Shown here: positions 49,019-60,600 of the stretch, one piece after another | How the letters are laid out: each line of letters begins with the position of its first letter | Position numbering within the stretch: the stretch's first letter is position 1 | Assembly: GCF_932526225.1 (NCBI RefSeq) | Contig: NC_064042.1 | Coordinates: 8,714,540-8,778,539, forward strand | DNA from: Nematostella vectensis | Taxonomy: Eukaryota > Cnidaria > Anthozoa > Actiniaria > Edwardsiidae | Direction: 5' to 3' | DNA: 64,000 nt | The notes under the pieces: generated by a model | Seen by the model: only the letters and a program-made list of their open reading frames with translations | Told to the model about the DNA's origin: nothing | The model's database searches: none | Program-made: the position numbers and the translations under genes

Positions 49019-49062
49019 GCCCAGCCTCAACTGAAAATTAGACATTCTTATAAATTGATCAC

Positions 49063-50018
49063 TGTGTTCCCCCTTGTTTCCCACGGACTCGTATTCGTAA
49101 CGTCCCTATATGTCAGCCGCTTAGTTGGTTGTTATGAGCGTCCGTATAGGTCATGTGTACTTTTGTCACCCACCCTCCCCTCCCACAAAAACTAAATTAG
49201 TCACTGTGTTCCCCCATGTTTCCCACGGACTCGTATTCGTAACGTCCCTATATGTCAGGCGCTCATTGGCTTGTTATGAGCGTCTGTATAGGTAATTTTG
49301 ACGAACGTCCCTATATGTCACGCGTCCCTATATGTAACGTCCCTATATGTCAGGCGCTCATTGGCTTGTTATGAGCGTCTGTATAGGTCATGTGTACTTT
49401 TGTCACCCACCCTCCCCTCACACAAAGACTAAATTGGTCACTGTGTCCCCCCTTGTCTCCCACGGACTCGTATTCGTAACGTCCCTATATGTCAGGCGCT
49501 CAGTTGGTTGTTATGAGCGTCCGTATAGGTCATGTGTACTTTTGTCACCCACCCTCCCCTCCCACAAAGACTAAATTTATCAGTGTGGCCCCCCTTGTCT
49601 CCCACGGACTCGTTTTTGTAACGTCCCTATATGTCAGGCTCTCAGTTGCTTGTTATGAGCGTCCGTATAGGTCACGTGTACTTTTGTCACCCACCCTCCC
49701 CTCCCACAAAGACTAAATTGGTCACTGTGTTCCCCCTTGTCTCCCACGGACTCGTATACATAACGTCCCTATATGCCAGGCGCTCAGTTGGTTGTTATGA
49801 GCGTCCGTATAGGTCATGTCTACTTTTGTCACCCACCCTCCCCTCCCACAAAGACTAAATTAGTCACTGTGTTCCCCCATGTTTCCCACGGACTCGTATT
49901 CGTAACGTCCCTATATGTCAGCTCAATGGCTTGTTATGAGCGTCCGTATAGGTAATTTTGACGAACGTCCCTATATGTCACGCGTCCCTATATGTAACGT
50001 CCCTATATGTCAGGTAGC
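49063..50018. repeat. 142-bp satellite-like tandem array, ~6.5 copies
   Basis: Units containing gtccctatatgtcaggcgct, cagttggttgttatgagcgt and cactgtgttcccccttgt repeat with a period of 142 (for example frame starts at 49347, 49489, 49631 and 49773). Two units carry an extra internal triplication of tccctatatgtca. The 75-codon frames in each unit are artefacts of the repeat. Confidence 0.95.
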
Positions 50019-52330
50019 GCTACGGATATAACTGAATTTTATTAGGACAATGAAGCCGGAACCTGACAGGGGGGGTGGGTGTTTCTCATTCGTTAAGGTT
50101 TAAGTATTTTTAAACGCAATATATATTGTTGTAATTGTTATTGTTGAGTGCTATCACGCATTTCCGTGAACACAGCAAGAAATATATAATATAAATACGT
50201 CCTTCATTTGATATTAGATACAAGGATTTGATGTACTTTTTAACCTGTTCTTTGTTTATTGTATTTTTGTGGAACCTCTTCGGAATCTTGCCCAAAAAGT
50301 CTCGGAATCCCCCGGAACTCTCCCTAAAAAATGAACAATTCCTATCCCTTAGGGTATAAAATTCGCCCAAAGTTATCCCTTAGGATATATTAAAAATCTG
50401 CTATCCCTTAGCCCTAGTAAATCCCTTTATATCATGAGCCGTACCAAACTGATGCCAAAAATAGTGTTTGAAAATCGCGGCGTTAAAATCGATTCTACAT
50501 TGCCGGTTTGATTTAGATAAACTCTCACACAATAAGTATAAGTAACTTGGATTCGATAACATTTTGAGGGTCAGATTCAGCAGGCAAGAAATAACAATGG
50601 CGGGAAAAAAGAAACGCTTATTCATGCACGAAGATCCAGCGCCACGAAAATCCAGATAATCCTGAGCGCTCGTACCTGTACTCTGCCCGATGCTGGATCA
50701 TCGCGGAAGTTTTGGAAGCTAGAACAAGTAGACTCCTTTGCTCTTTGTGTCGGTCCTCTCCATTCTAGCTTGTATAGGAAGAATCTGAGTCCGACTAAAA
50801 GGGCGGCTGCAAAGTAGGCTAAAACCTCAGCCGATAAATAGTACTTTTTATAAATTGTATAAATTTTCAAATATTATTTTTTTATACATTTTAGAAAATT
50901 AATGTTATTTTATTTTTTTATTTTTAGAAAATTAATTTTGATTTTATTTATTTTATAACTTGAGTCCTAGCTCGAGCCCTGATTCGAGTCCTGACTCGAG
51001 TCATAACTCGAGTCCTAACTCGAGTCCAAACTCGAGTCCTAACTAGAGTCTTCGCTCGGTAATTAGTATATCTCATTAGACACTATCTTTTTTTATAAGA
51101 AAACTGAAAGCCGTTATGTAACGTTATGTTGACGGGTCCGTTCTCTCATAAGAGTCTATTTTATTTGTGGGTGGCCTTAGTGATTTCTAAGTGTTTAGGA
51201 TATGCTCATTTAGTTTTCTCTTATCGCGATGCTTCTATCGGCGCATTTTCCGCATTTTCATATCTACATTTTATGCATAGGTAGGAAGACAATTTCTTTT
51301 GCCCGATTTTGACATTTAAAACATGTCGCCTTCTTGGCCTTTGTGGTATTGTGGCGTGACGAAAAGAATAGTTGCATGATGACGTAATTACATGCTGAAT
51401 GTCGCTTTCGCTTTTTTAATTCGAATCAAGGATTTGCGCTACGCTAACAAACGCTATTCTCGAAAAAAGAAAACCTTTCAGTAACGACAGCCATAAGAGG
51501 GTCCATTGGAACTCGGCTTTAGCTTTCATTTCAAGCGCGATTTGTTCTAATCCCGAATCGCCGACCCTCAATTGAATGGATTTGTTGATTAACCCACCGT
51601 GTTTAAACTCATGTCTTTATTAACAAAGACAAGAAAATGCAAGAAAAAATAAAACGATTTGATAGACGTTTCTATGAGAAAAAAAAAATCCCCTAGCGCG
51701 TGACGAAAAACATATCTACTTCCGGTTCGTGTTGGCTAGCATGGCCTTGCCTTGAAGATCCGATAAAATAAGTTTCGCTAAAATGTCGCGCTCGATTTAT
51801 GAAACTGGAACAAAATAGAATATAATAGCCAGAAAAGCTAGGGGATAACCGCTGGGTAACTAAAACATTATAGAAATGTATTTTATTTACGAAAATCTCA
51901 AGGAGGAAATGGACGCTTCGAAAACGTGACAGATAGCGTAGTATGACAACATCTCACTTGTAAAACCTCATATTTATTCCATTAAATTAAATATTTCCTC
52001 TGTAATATTCTTTACAAAATATTAGAGCACATAGTCTCGCTATTATTCACAAATTCATTAATTTCTGTACATATTTCAAATTGCTTTCTCCTATTTCAAA
52101 GAAATATTTAGCCTCCTTACAACTGTACGAAACCTTATTTGTATGTACACTTGCTCGCTAAACTGTTATCGAAAATATACAGTTATATAACAAAATTGTT
52201 TAAATGGGACATGTCTATGTATAAATGTTTCGTTTGTATGTACAGAAGTTTAAAATTTCACATCTAAAAGCGTTTTAAAACTAGCCCTTAAAAGTTCATG
52301 CGCTATGTCACACGTTTGAGTCGCTTGTCT
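50019..52330. other. Intergenic and BTG 3' side
   Basis: Holds AT-rich duplicated words at about 50880-50960 and a 12-bp minisatellite of ctcgagtcctaa units at about 50968-51055. The BTG 3' UTR, with several ATTTA words in the transcript sense, is presumably within 51950-52330. No further gene is recognised. Confidence 0.5.
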
Positions 52331-52885
52331 TTAGTAAACTTGAGCGGTCATGAAGTTCGCTTCTCTATTCACCCAGTGGTACCTATTGAAGTTTTCCTTG
52401 TTCTGGAAGTACTTGGGGTTGTATGTTCGGTTATTCGCTGGATATGTGACGGTACAGTGATATGGACTTGTGTTGAAGTTGATTGGTGTGAATGGTTGAT
52501 GGCGTCTTGGTGGTGGGGTGAATGTTGGCGAGGAACGGTGGCCGTAGATTGTGCGAATTGGAATTCTACCGACGCGACAGCACACATCCTCCGGATCTAT
52601 CCATAGTGCAAGTCCATCGGGAAATACTTCTTGTAGTTTTAGCGGCGAGAACCCGCTTGCTAAACTCGCTTTTACGAGCAGTGGATCGATAGCGGTCGTG
52701 TCCACATTTAGGCAGCGATATGCGTTCCCTTTCAATGGTTTATTTGGGTGCCAGTGGTCTTGAAATCGCTCTGTTATCAATTGTTCTAAGTTTTCCTTGA
52801 ATTGTCCTACTTGTTCGCTTGATAGCGAAGTATTTGTGAGGTTTGAAACGACGAAATTGACTGCAGAACTGACTTCGTTCTTCAT
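52331..52885 (-). CDS. BTG1: BTG/Tob family antiproliferative protein (BTG1/2-like)
   Basis: A single uninterrupted frame of 184 residues from MKNEVSSAVNF. The N-terminal APRO domain (1-108) carries box A (ERFQDHWHPNKPLKGNAY, about 39-56) and box B (LQEVFPDGLALWIDPEDV, about 84-101). These are the surfaces that bind the CCR4-NOT deadenylase subunit CNOT7/8, linking the protein to mRNA decay and growth arrest. The C-terminal 75 residues are rich in N, P, T and Y and are low-complexity. There is no PAM2 motif, which argues against Tob. Vertebrate BTG1/2 have one intron; none interrupts the coding frame here, so this may be a retained ancestral state or a retrocopy. The exact paralogue is uncertain. 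Confidence 0.93.
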   Translation of the reverse strand: MKNEVSSAVNFVVSNLTNTSLSSEQVGQFKENLEQLITERFQDHWHPNKPLKGNAYRCLNVDTTAIDPLLVKASLASGFSPLKLQEVFPDGLALWIDPEDVCCRVGRIPIRTIYGHRSSPTFTPPPRRHQPFTPINFNTSPYHCTVTYPANNRTYNPKYFQNKENFNRYHWVNREANFMTAQVY

Positions 52886-55734
52886 GTTCCGGGAGATGTG
52901 TTAGCAGCAAAATGGCTTTCGTCGATGGTCACAAATCTTCAATACTGTTGTTTGTCACAGATAATTCGTCAATGTGTGTGGGAGTATTTTTTGGCAATGC
53001 CAGCAAAAAACAATTCTTCAGTTTCGTTCTTGATAGGCTGAGACGCTCTTAGTAATACTTCCTCCGGCAGATGAACGCTATTTATCTTTTGTTGTTGCGA
53101 CCTTACGCGTGGATTCCAGAATTTGGGAAAATAACCCGTGCCGAAAATAGAAACAGCATCACAAATAGCCAATGAGCGCGCGGTAGAGAACAATGCTTGC
53201 TATGGCAACTAGGGCGCGGGTAATATGTCGCGTCAATGACGCAATGACATCAAGTATTCACTGCACACAAAGGCACGTGTTTACGTGGGACGCACGCAAG
53301 TGCAGTGCTTTTTATCTCCCGGCTGGAAGATAGCATGGGATGTCTCGAAAAGGATTATCGGGATTACAAAACAAACAATCTTAAATTGTGTCATAACATA
53401 ACTTTTTAAAGCCTATGTTACTCAATTTCAAATATTTTTCACCGATTTTATTCTTGTTTGTTGTGACATTGAATGCACATTATTCGTGGGCTGTAACAAT
53501 AATGCTTGAATAGCAGATTTGTATACATTAAGACAATTTGTTGGGTATGAATCAAAATGCCCAGCTGTACAAATTAAAGACAATCATCACACAAGACAAA
53601 ACCCCATGCTACGTCACAAAACACACATCAAACAAAGTCACACCATAAACACGGAGTCACGTTCTTTTAACAATATACAGTCGTTTGACAAAAGGTTTTC
53701 GCAAAGCCCGTTGATGACAACCTTTTGTCAAACGACTGTATGGCTTGTGTTTGTATTCCCATTAACATGTGAAGAAAGCAGGTTTCCGAGGACAAGGGGA
53801 ATAATATATTTCCAATAATATAGGTGCTGTTGATCATAACAAAGTGTTTCCCTTGTTATTAGTTAAATTGCATCGAGAATCTTGTTTTGACAACACAAAG
53901 AGATGCTTGTGATTTATATTTTTTTTTAATTGTGCCAAAAAGTATGTCACGAAATCTCGCCTGCCAAATTATGTCACGAAATCACGCCTGAGGGCCTAGA
54001 CGTGACACCCTACGAATCCTAATCCTGTTACGTACTAAGGGGGTCACCACGGGTCAACCAGCACGCACGGACACATCACTAGAACGGTGAAGAGTGCCTA
54101 AGAGTGCCTGAAAAGGGTCGACGACTAGAATGATCTTCTTGGGTTTTTCAGAAAGTCTGTTTTCCCCCTGTGGTGTATTTGTTTTCGTATGATTTGGCAT
54201 ACAGAAAAAGCTCTATTTTATATTTGATAAAACCCCCGTTGCGTTTTCTATTATCCAGAGAAGGAGGAAGAGGTAGGGCGAAGAGGCTTATTTAAAAAAG
54301 CGGAAAACTAACCAATTGCATATTTCTGCGTGTCATCACAGTAAGAATATTGAAGGATTTTTCTCGCCTTTATTTTGTGCCTGTGATATCAAGTACAACA
54401 ACACATCAAGGTATATTTCAGGAAAGGGGGTAGAAAAAATTAATTTGTTGTGATAACCTTTTCGCTCCTAATGACTTAATTACTATCTTCAAGCTCAGGT
54501 TTCATCTAAGGGAAAGTTCATACATTATTCCAAGGGGGGAGGAGGCATGAGGATACTGTGGGGAGGCCTAGATAATTTTCCAAGGTCTAAAAGGGGGGGG
54601 TCAAAAGTGTGTGGATTTGAAATAGGGGGGCACTGATTTTTTTGGGTGTTGTCTCTTCTATAAAATTTGACCAATTGTCAAATCAGATCAGAATCTCAGT
54701 TTGGGGGCAGTTATTTGGCATGTACAATCCAGGATACGTATTAAACCATGTTTTATCTATGCAATGCAAACCTGTATACACCCTATTCTTTTCATGGTTT
54801 CCTTTATATGCTTATATTCCATATTTAAAATCATTACCATCTAGATAAAAAATGAAATTTCCCTAAAATCACAATAAAAGAAATGCTGTGTTACCGTATG
54901 ACCTACAAGGATCTCCAAAGCATTTACTTAGAGACAATAGGGATGGGTGGGGAAATTCGGCATGGTACACTTTGCACATAACATTTTCCCTCATTAACCC
55001 AACACCATGAGGTGGGTTTAAAAACCTTGGACAAGAGAGGGGGCTAGGGGATAGGCACCCATCAAAAATGTCACATATGCTTTTTTAAAAAATAAGATTA
55101 TTTGAAAAATAAGGAATATTTTTGCTTTCCACGACTATAGTTATTATCATTGATTGTAATTTGTTAGCGAATTTTGGCTGGAGAAGGGTTTTCCCTTATT
55201 TGGAATGTACATCCAAGGACAATTGACTCGAACCCTCCACCGGTGGGGAGTAGTTGAACTGTAATGAATAAAATTTTGCCACAGACTGTGCCTGTGTAAA
55301 GCCAATATATCCCATATGGGTGTTTGTCTTGTTTTGCCTTGCAAACAAAGCTCAGCATCTATAGCTTATCATTCAATATATGGTAACAATGGAAGAGCAT
55401 AAAATCTGTTATGTCTTACTTTTTCATTTTTTGATACATTTAAAAATAATTCACCACAACAGAGGCATGCTTAATGATAATAAAATTCAGATAACCGAAA
55501 ATGTGTCTGTTTTAATTAACTTGTATGTTGGAATTTGTCTGTTTTAACCCTAAATTCTAGGAACCACACTCTTTTGCTATCCTTTAGGGTTGAAATCCAT
55601 TTTCTCGACGAGGATATGTGACATTTTAAGGGACTGGACCCTTCCCTCTACATCCTACCACTACTGTATTTACGAAGGGGCTCACTTATATCAAGATGTA
55701 TTTCTGATGTGTCAGCCATATCGTGTTCCATAGT
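52886..55734. other. Intergenic between BTG and CALHM
   Basis: The BTG promoter must lie just above 52885 but no box is clear. A 74-codon minus frame at 52969-53193 is unrecognised and probably not coding. Poly-G patches lie near 54535-54640. Apart from the 53675-53741 hairpin nothing is recognised. Confidence 0.45.
53675..53741. repeat. Perfect 23-bp stem hairpin (ultra-short MITE or miRNA-like)
   Basis: The arms at 53675-53697 and 53719-53741 are exact reverse complements (atacagtcgtttgacaaaag, continuing gtt), with a 21-base loop. The ends start TACAG and lie beside TA dinucleotides, as for Tc1/mariner-type MITEs, but the size also matches a miRNA precursor. Confidence 0.8.
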
Positions 55735-55737
55735 CAG

Positions 55738-56055
55738 TGGAAGCACCGGTGGCCTAGTGTGTTAGTACGTCGGCCTCTCACCACTGTGACCCAGGTTCGA
55801 ATCTTGGCTCAAACTGGGGATTTTTTCCAGGTTCATGCCTTGATTCGAATTTGTGTCACAAGTGAGTTAAAGTTATTCTCTTGTGTTTCCAGTCTTCTCG
55901 GATAAGGACACTAAACTGGAGGTCCCGTCTCTTCAAGCTGCACAACACTAACCTGAACCGAAGGGATGTAAAAGAACCACTGGGTACGCAATAAACCCTC
56001 TGGCAGTGACCACCCCCAGTGACAGTGCTTACAATGCTTACGAGGGCCATATGTA
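55738..56055 (+). mobile_element. tRNA-derived SINE
   Basis: The head resembles a tRNA: an A-box-like ggtggcctagtgtg at about 55748 and a B box GGTTCGAATCT at 55794-55804. The following body includes cggataaggacactaaactg and is shared with 17770-18090. It ends near the CALHM 3' end and has no acceptor-stem pairing expected of a functional tRNA gene. Confidence 0.72.
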
Positions 56056-56092
56056 AGAAAGCTGTGTATTTGGTTAATATGCTACCCTCGAT

Positions 56093-56098
56093 TTTATT
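56093..56098 (-). terminator. CALHM poly(A) signal directly after the stop codon
   Basis: On the minus strand the sequence reads TGA C AATAAA: the hexamer begins two bases after the stop codon. If used, the 3' UTR would be only about 20-35 bases. Confidence 0.6.
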
Positions 56099-56099
56099 G

Positions 56100-56978
56100 T
56101 CAGTTTATCGAGGTATATTTTTGATGCGGTCCGCTTTCAATGAGCTGGACAGAATCATCAGCCTTCTTCTTCCCTCTTGTTTCTTTCATTCCCATCTTGA
56201 ATTGTAAGCTTCCATACTGTGGGTACATTTTACTTAGGAACTCCTCCCCCATTCTAACCTGCTCCTCTGTGCTTTGGTTTTTATAACGCTCAAAAAACTC
56301 TTCGACAACTTCCTTTGCTTGCTTCTCTGCTTCAGGTTTTAATCGCTCGTTAAAAATCCTCACAGCTGCTTCTGCTTCAAGCTCATTAAAGTCGCTTCTC
56401 CTTAACACTTTCTCGCTGGCTTTCGCGATACACCTATCCACAGTCAGCACTATCGTTGCGATGAACATCACACAAAGAAGTAATCCCCATGCTACTATTT
56501 GCGATGTGGTTCTTGCATTAGCAAAAGTCTCATGCACATGTGTGACCGCCTGTGAAGTGTTTGCAGCCGCCAAGGCTGTGGATAGAGGGCCAAGCTCAGA
56601 ACAGACAAAATATTGACCGTCTGCGAAGGCGACAATAAGCCATATTATGGGTGGAAGTATAGCGAGATAAATGTACTTTCTTGACTTCCACCAAACAAGT
56701 CTTCGACCACTACACGTGCTTGTAGTTGCATGCCAAAATGACTCGGAGACGAGCAACGAAAAGCAAAATAAAATGGCGGCAGGACCATAGAGGAATAGGT
56801 TGCCGTACAAGTTATGGCCCTTCGCTGGACACGAGAATATGGCTTCCTTGAAAAATTCCTTTACAGCGTAAACAAGCAGAGAAATGATAATACTTTTAAC
56901 GGGAACTTCGGATGATTTGACTGTTGTTTTCAAGAAAGCATAGATTTCCGAGAAGATTTCTGCAGGCATAAGCGACAT
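56100..56978 (-). CDS. Calcium homeostasis modulator (CALHM/FAM26) family channel
   Basis: An intronless frame of 292 residues with four predicted membrane spans (about 24-44, 57-78, 101-121 and 160-181) and a long cytoplasmic C-terminal helix region (about 190-270) rich in E, K and A. The motif AIFSCPAKGHNLYGN before the second span and DGQYFVCSELGPLS after the third match the family's extracellular loops. CALHM proteins assemble into large-pore channels gated by voltage and low calcium that can release ATP. C50 and C126 probably form one conserved disulfide. The second cysteine of the usual CPC is alanine (SCPA), so the second disulfide is likely missing. The start MSLMPAEIF fits the family N-terminus; a second ATG lies three codons in. 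The paralogue is not assignable. Confidence 0.9.
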   Translation of the reverse strand: MSLMPAEIFSEIYAFLKTTVKSSEVPVKSIIISLLVYAVKEFFKEAIFSCPAKGHNLYGNLFLYGPAAILFCFSLLVSESFWHATTSTCSGRRLVWWKSRKYIYLAILPPIIWLIVAFADGQYFVCSELGPLSTALAAANTSQAVTHVHETFANARTTSQIVAWGLLLCVMFIATIVLTVDRCIAKASEKVLRRSDFNELEAEAAVRIFNERLKPEAEKQAKEVVEEFFERYKNQSTEEQVRMGEEFLSKMYPQYGSLQFKMGMKETRGKKKADDSVQLIESGPHQKYTSIN

Positions 56979-58438
56979 TTTTACTGTAGAGATCGTTTAG
57001 TCGTGTTTTGTAGTTTTTAGAGCGTGATGTGTGACCTTACCTGCAGGTCCGGATCATAACGCGTCACGCCACAAGCCACACAAATTCAGACTGAAATTCT
57101 TACCACAGGAAGCCCGAGCAGCAATCCTAATTTCGCTTCTAATTGGCTAAAGAAAATGATCTGGACCAATCAGCACCCCCCATTTATCTGCTTGATAGTA
57201 TTATTAGTGATAAGTATTCACTCCCTAAGTCGTACCTTACTTTGATTGAAAAATAATAGCTACACTGTCCCTGTATTCTAAAATACCCCTCCCCCTGTTT
57301 CAAATTCTAGAGAAAAAAAATACAATGACAATTGTGTTTACAAATGTGTTTTCAAATTTTCAACATTAGCTCAGCGATGTAAAGTAATAAAATCACGGTT
57401 TATACATATCTATTTAGGTGTCTATTTTTCCCCCTTTTTGCAAAATAGTCTTTATTTCTTTTTCGGGGACGGAAAAAAACGCGCTTGAGCGATTATTTAT
57501 TAGAATTTCAACAGAGAAAGAAACCTAGTTTTATTCGCAAAAGAACTTCGTTGTAGAGCAAAGATAATAGGAGACAAAGCAGCTGCGTACCTACTCTCGC
57601 ACTTATTGCCTAATGATGTCGATAAGCTTGTGGCAACAATACAATGGCGTTTCATCACAATGGCGTTCCATTCTATTAAAATAATGATTTGGCAAATGTT
57701 GATTTTCCAGTGACTAGTATAAAAGCATTTCAGAATGTCTCGTCGGCATCAGTGTTAATTTTCTAAGAATATTTGTTAATGACCTCTCGTGTTCTATGGA
57801 ATTTAGGGCAATAATTTACAAAAATAATTATCTAAAACCATTCCTTAGGTGATCGTCACTTGTAAATGTGAGCTGAGCCTCAATCTGGTGCCGCACGATT
57901 TTGAAGCAGAGGCCACATTTTTTTTTAGTCGACATTTTTGGATAAGTTTTTATAGAAGAATATTACCCGTCAGCTTGTGACGGTGAATTTGAAAAAAAAT
58001 CAAACAAAAAATATTCAATAATAAAAACATTCAAAGAATATATATGCTGACAGCAGAGCTTATGACAAGACACGAATTAGCACTTATACAAATAACTTAA
58101 TAATTCCCAAGACTCTACATTGTCTACACAATATTGCTTTATACAAACCCATGAACAAACAAATAAAAAGTGGTAATGTAGTAAGTACAGATATATAACT
58201 GTTCTTATACTCAAAGAATTCTATCTAATTTTATGAATTCAACTTAAATACAAACCGTAAAATGTTTAATTTGGTTGCCAGTAGCCGACTTAACGTCTTT
58301 AGCACGCGTTTGCTAACCTCAACTGGCAGGTGCGTACACAGGGGGATATGAGTAGGGTGCGCGCATACCTCCCCCCCCCCCCCCCCCCCTTGGCGGCAAA
58401 ACATCATTTCTTATTAAGCTTTACTTAGTTTACTTTAC
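56979..58438. other. CALHM upstream region and intergenic sequence
   Basis: No gene is recognised. A poly-C tract lies at about 58373-58390. Low-complexity AT-rich sequence fills most of the interval. Confidence 0.45.
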
Positions 58439-58826
58439 ACTTATTTGTATCGGCATTTTAGGAATCCGTGACCAGTTTCGGCAATTCTACTTTTCACTTT
58501 TCGGGCGATTAATGAAAATGAAATATTTTACAAAAGAAGAGGCAAATTAATTTTTTCTAGCTTTTCCTCGATTCTATCGCCACAAATGGCATGGAAATGA
58601 GTTAATAATGAGCAAGAGACCATGATATAAGAGAACGAATCCCCGTGGCCCATGTCGTCCATGAAAGCTACTTTTAGATTGCGCGAGCTTTTCAATCATA
58701 GCATCCATATATGGTTCTTCGCGCCATATTTGGTTATGGGCACCTCGTGAGCTAGTACATTTTCACAACAAAAATTTTTCCCTCTGCACTTTTTACTTCG
58801 TTCGCTACCTGTTTTTATCTGATGTT

Positions 58827-58990
58827 AAGGGACGGACCATAAGAAAAGCCTGGAAAAATGAATGCAGCCCAAACCGGACAGAAATGCATAACGATTAAAA
58901 AAATTCATGCATAAAACGAAAAAAAAAAAACACGACTGAAACCTCCCCCCCCCCCCCCCCCCTTCACGTTTCTAATGGTCTGTCCCTAAG
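58827..58990. mobile_element. MITE with TAAGGGACGGACCAT ends
   Basis: The left end, ttaagggacggaccat, is matched in reverse at the right end, aatggtctgtccctaagg. The interior contains A- and C-homopolymer runs. The terminus resembles the cctagggacggaccatt junction at 11158. Confidence 0.65.
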
Positions 58991-59954
58991 GAATCTTCAA
59001 ATACAATCTGCAAATTCAATTGCAATACATTTCCCATATGATCTCCATTCTCTGTGATTTGGTAACAGCGTCGCCCTTGTTATGGCAATCTGATCATCAG
59101 ATGGGGGCTCATCAATTTATAAAATACACGAGCACCTGTTCCAAGGAGATTCGCAACATAGCGGGAAGAGGAAGGATAAGGTAATGTAACCCTGTCGCTT
59201 TTCCACCGAATACAGCCCTTCGAAAAACCTGTATTTGGACCAAATCGTTCCTCAAAACTTTTTCCTGTTTTTTTTTTTTTTCATACGTTTTCGCTCTCTT
59301 AGCCTCTAAGTAAGAGTCATACTTATAAATATAGATGGATCTCTAAGATGTAAAATGCAAAGATGATGGTTGGATGTTTTTAGGTTTTTTTAATGTAGTC
59401 CATTACTTTGAGCTGCAGACTTTTTTGGAAACCTTCTCGCACTAGCAATGATTAACATACTATCATCAAGACCTATTTGAATTTCGTACTATCAGATTAT
59501 TAAAGCTATATGCCAAACAGAAGATAATATTCGCAGTAATTTGTGTTCAGTTGTAGGCTAAATAGAAGATAATATTTGCAGTAATTTTTGTTTATGGTTC
59601 TCATCTCTTAAAAACTTGATTCTACATTTGTTTTCAACAAGACTTGGTGACTATGACTATGGTTCCAAGGGTAAAGATACCAAAGCTTTGGCCGCCCACC
59701 CGTGAAGTTTGGTTTTGAATTTCACTTTGCGACTCCAACTATCAAATTGCAATCTGTTGTTAAACTCCAACTTTCAAATAAAATGCTTTTATCGAATTCT
59801 AACATTAAAATTGCTCTCCAATATCGGGCTACCAATTGAGGAACAAAAGCAAACTCCCAAGTCGCTCTATTTTTAGTCTTCATAAAATTGCGCCTTCGCT
59901 TTTGGGCTCGCAATTCATCTCGCAAGTCACTCAACGCTTTTGCTTTCCAACTTC

Positions 59955-60245
59955 TCTAATTGCCCTCGCTTTTTGACTTCAAATTACAACTCACAAACCA
60001 AGCTCGCTTTCCATCTCCAAATAACAACTCTCAAATCACACTCGCTTTTCATCTCCAAATTACAACTCTCAGATCAAACTCGCTTTTCATCTCCAAAATT
60101 CAACTCTCAAAATCACACTCGCTTTTCATCTCCAAATTACAACTCCGAAATCACACTCTCTTTTTATCTTCAAAATTAAACTCTCAAATCACACTCGCGT
60201 TTCATCTCCAAAATACAACTCTCAATCCACACTCGCTTTTCATAA
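59955..60245. repeat. ~36-bp minisatellite (CTCGCTTTTCATCTCCAAAT)
   Basis: About eight diverged copies of cactcgcttttcatctccaa and attacaactctcaaat. Frames of about 80-130 codons across it arise from the repeat. Confidence 0.9.
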
Positions 60246-60274
60246 AGCAAAAAACGACAACTCGTAAAGCAAAG

Positions 60275-60600
60275 ACGACAACTCGCCCCGAGATTTGGTT
60301 TACTGGTGGGGCGTGTTGTCGTTTTTGCTTTACGCCCCGTAATTTATCGGTATTATAATTACTTATTACTAGTAAACCAAATCTCGGGGCGTGTTGTCGT
60401 TTTTGCTTTACGCCCCGTAATTTCATTTAATAGTATAGTTATTATTATACTAGTAAACCAAATCTCGGGGCGAGTTGTCAGATTGCTTTCTCGCCCCGAA
60501 ATTTTGTTTACTAGTATGTTTTTTTCTATAAAATTTTAAAATTCTATAAAATTTCAAAATAATACCACTAAACTTTCTCGCCCCCAATTTCATTTACTAG
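60275..60600. repeat. ~90-bp GC-rich tandem repeats with inverted motifs
   Basis: Three copies of a unit combining taaaccaaatctcggggcg with tgttgtcgtttttgctttac and cgccccgtaattt. The first part is in opposite orientation (cgccccgagatttggtttac), so adjacent units can pair. Confidence 0.8.

Noticed and set aside
49347-49955. Four 60-75 codon frames in series
   Set aside because: They are identical repeats of the 142-bp unit, with no sign of selection.
50597-50659. 20-codon basic ORF (MAGKKKRLFMHEDPAPRKSR)
   Set aside because: Good start context but too short, no donor to extend it and no similarity; it could be chance.
55742-55815. Functional tRNA gene
   Set aside because: A and B boxes are present but the acceptor stem does not close and a SINE body follows.
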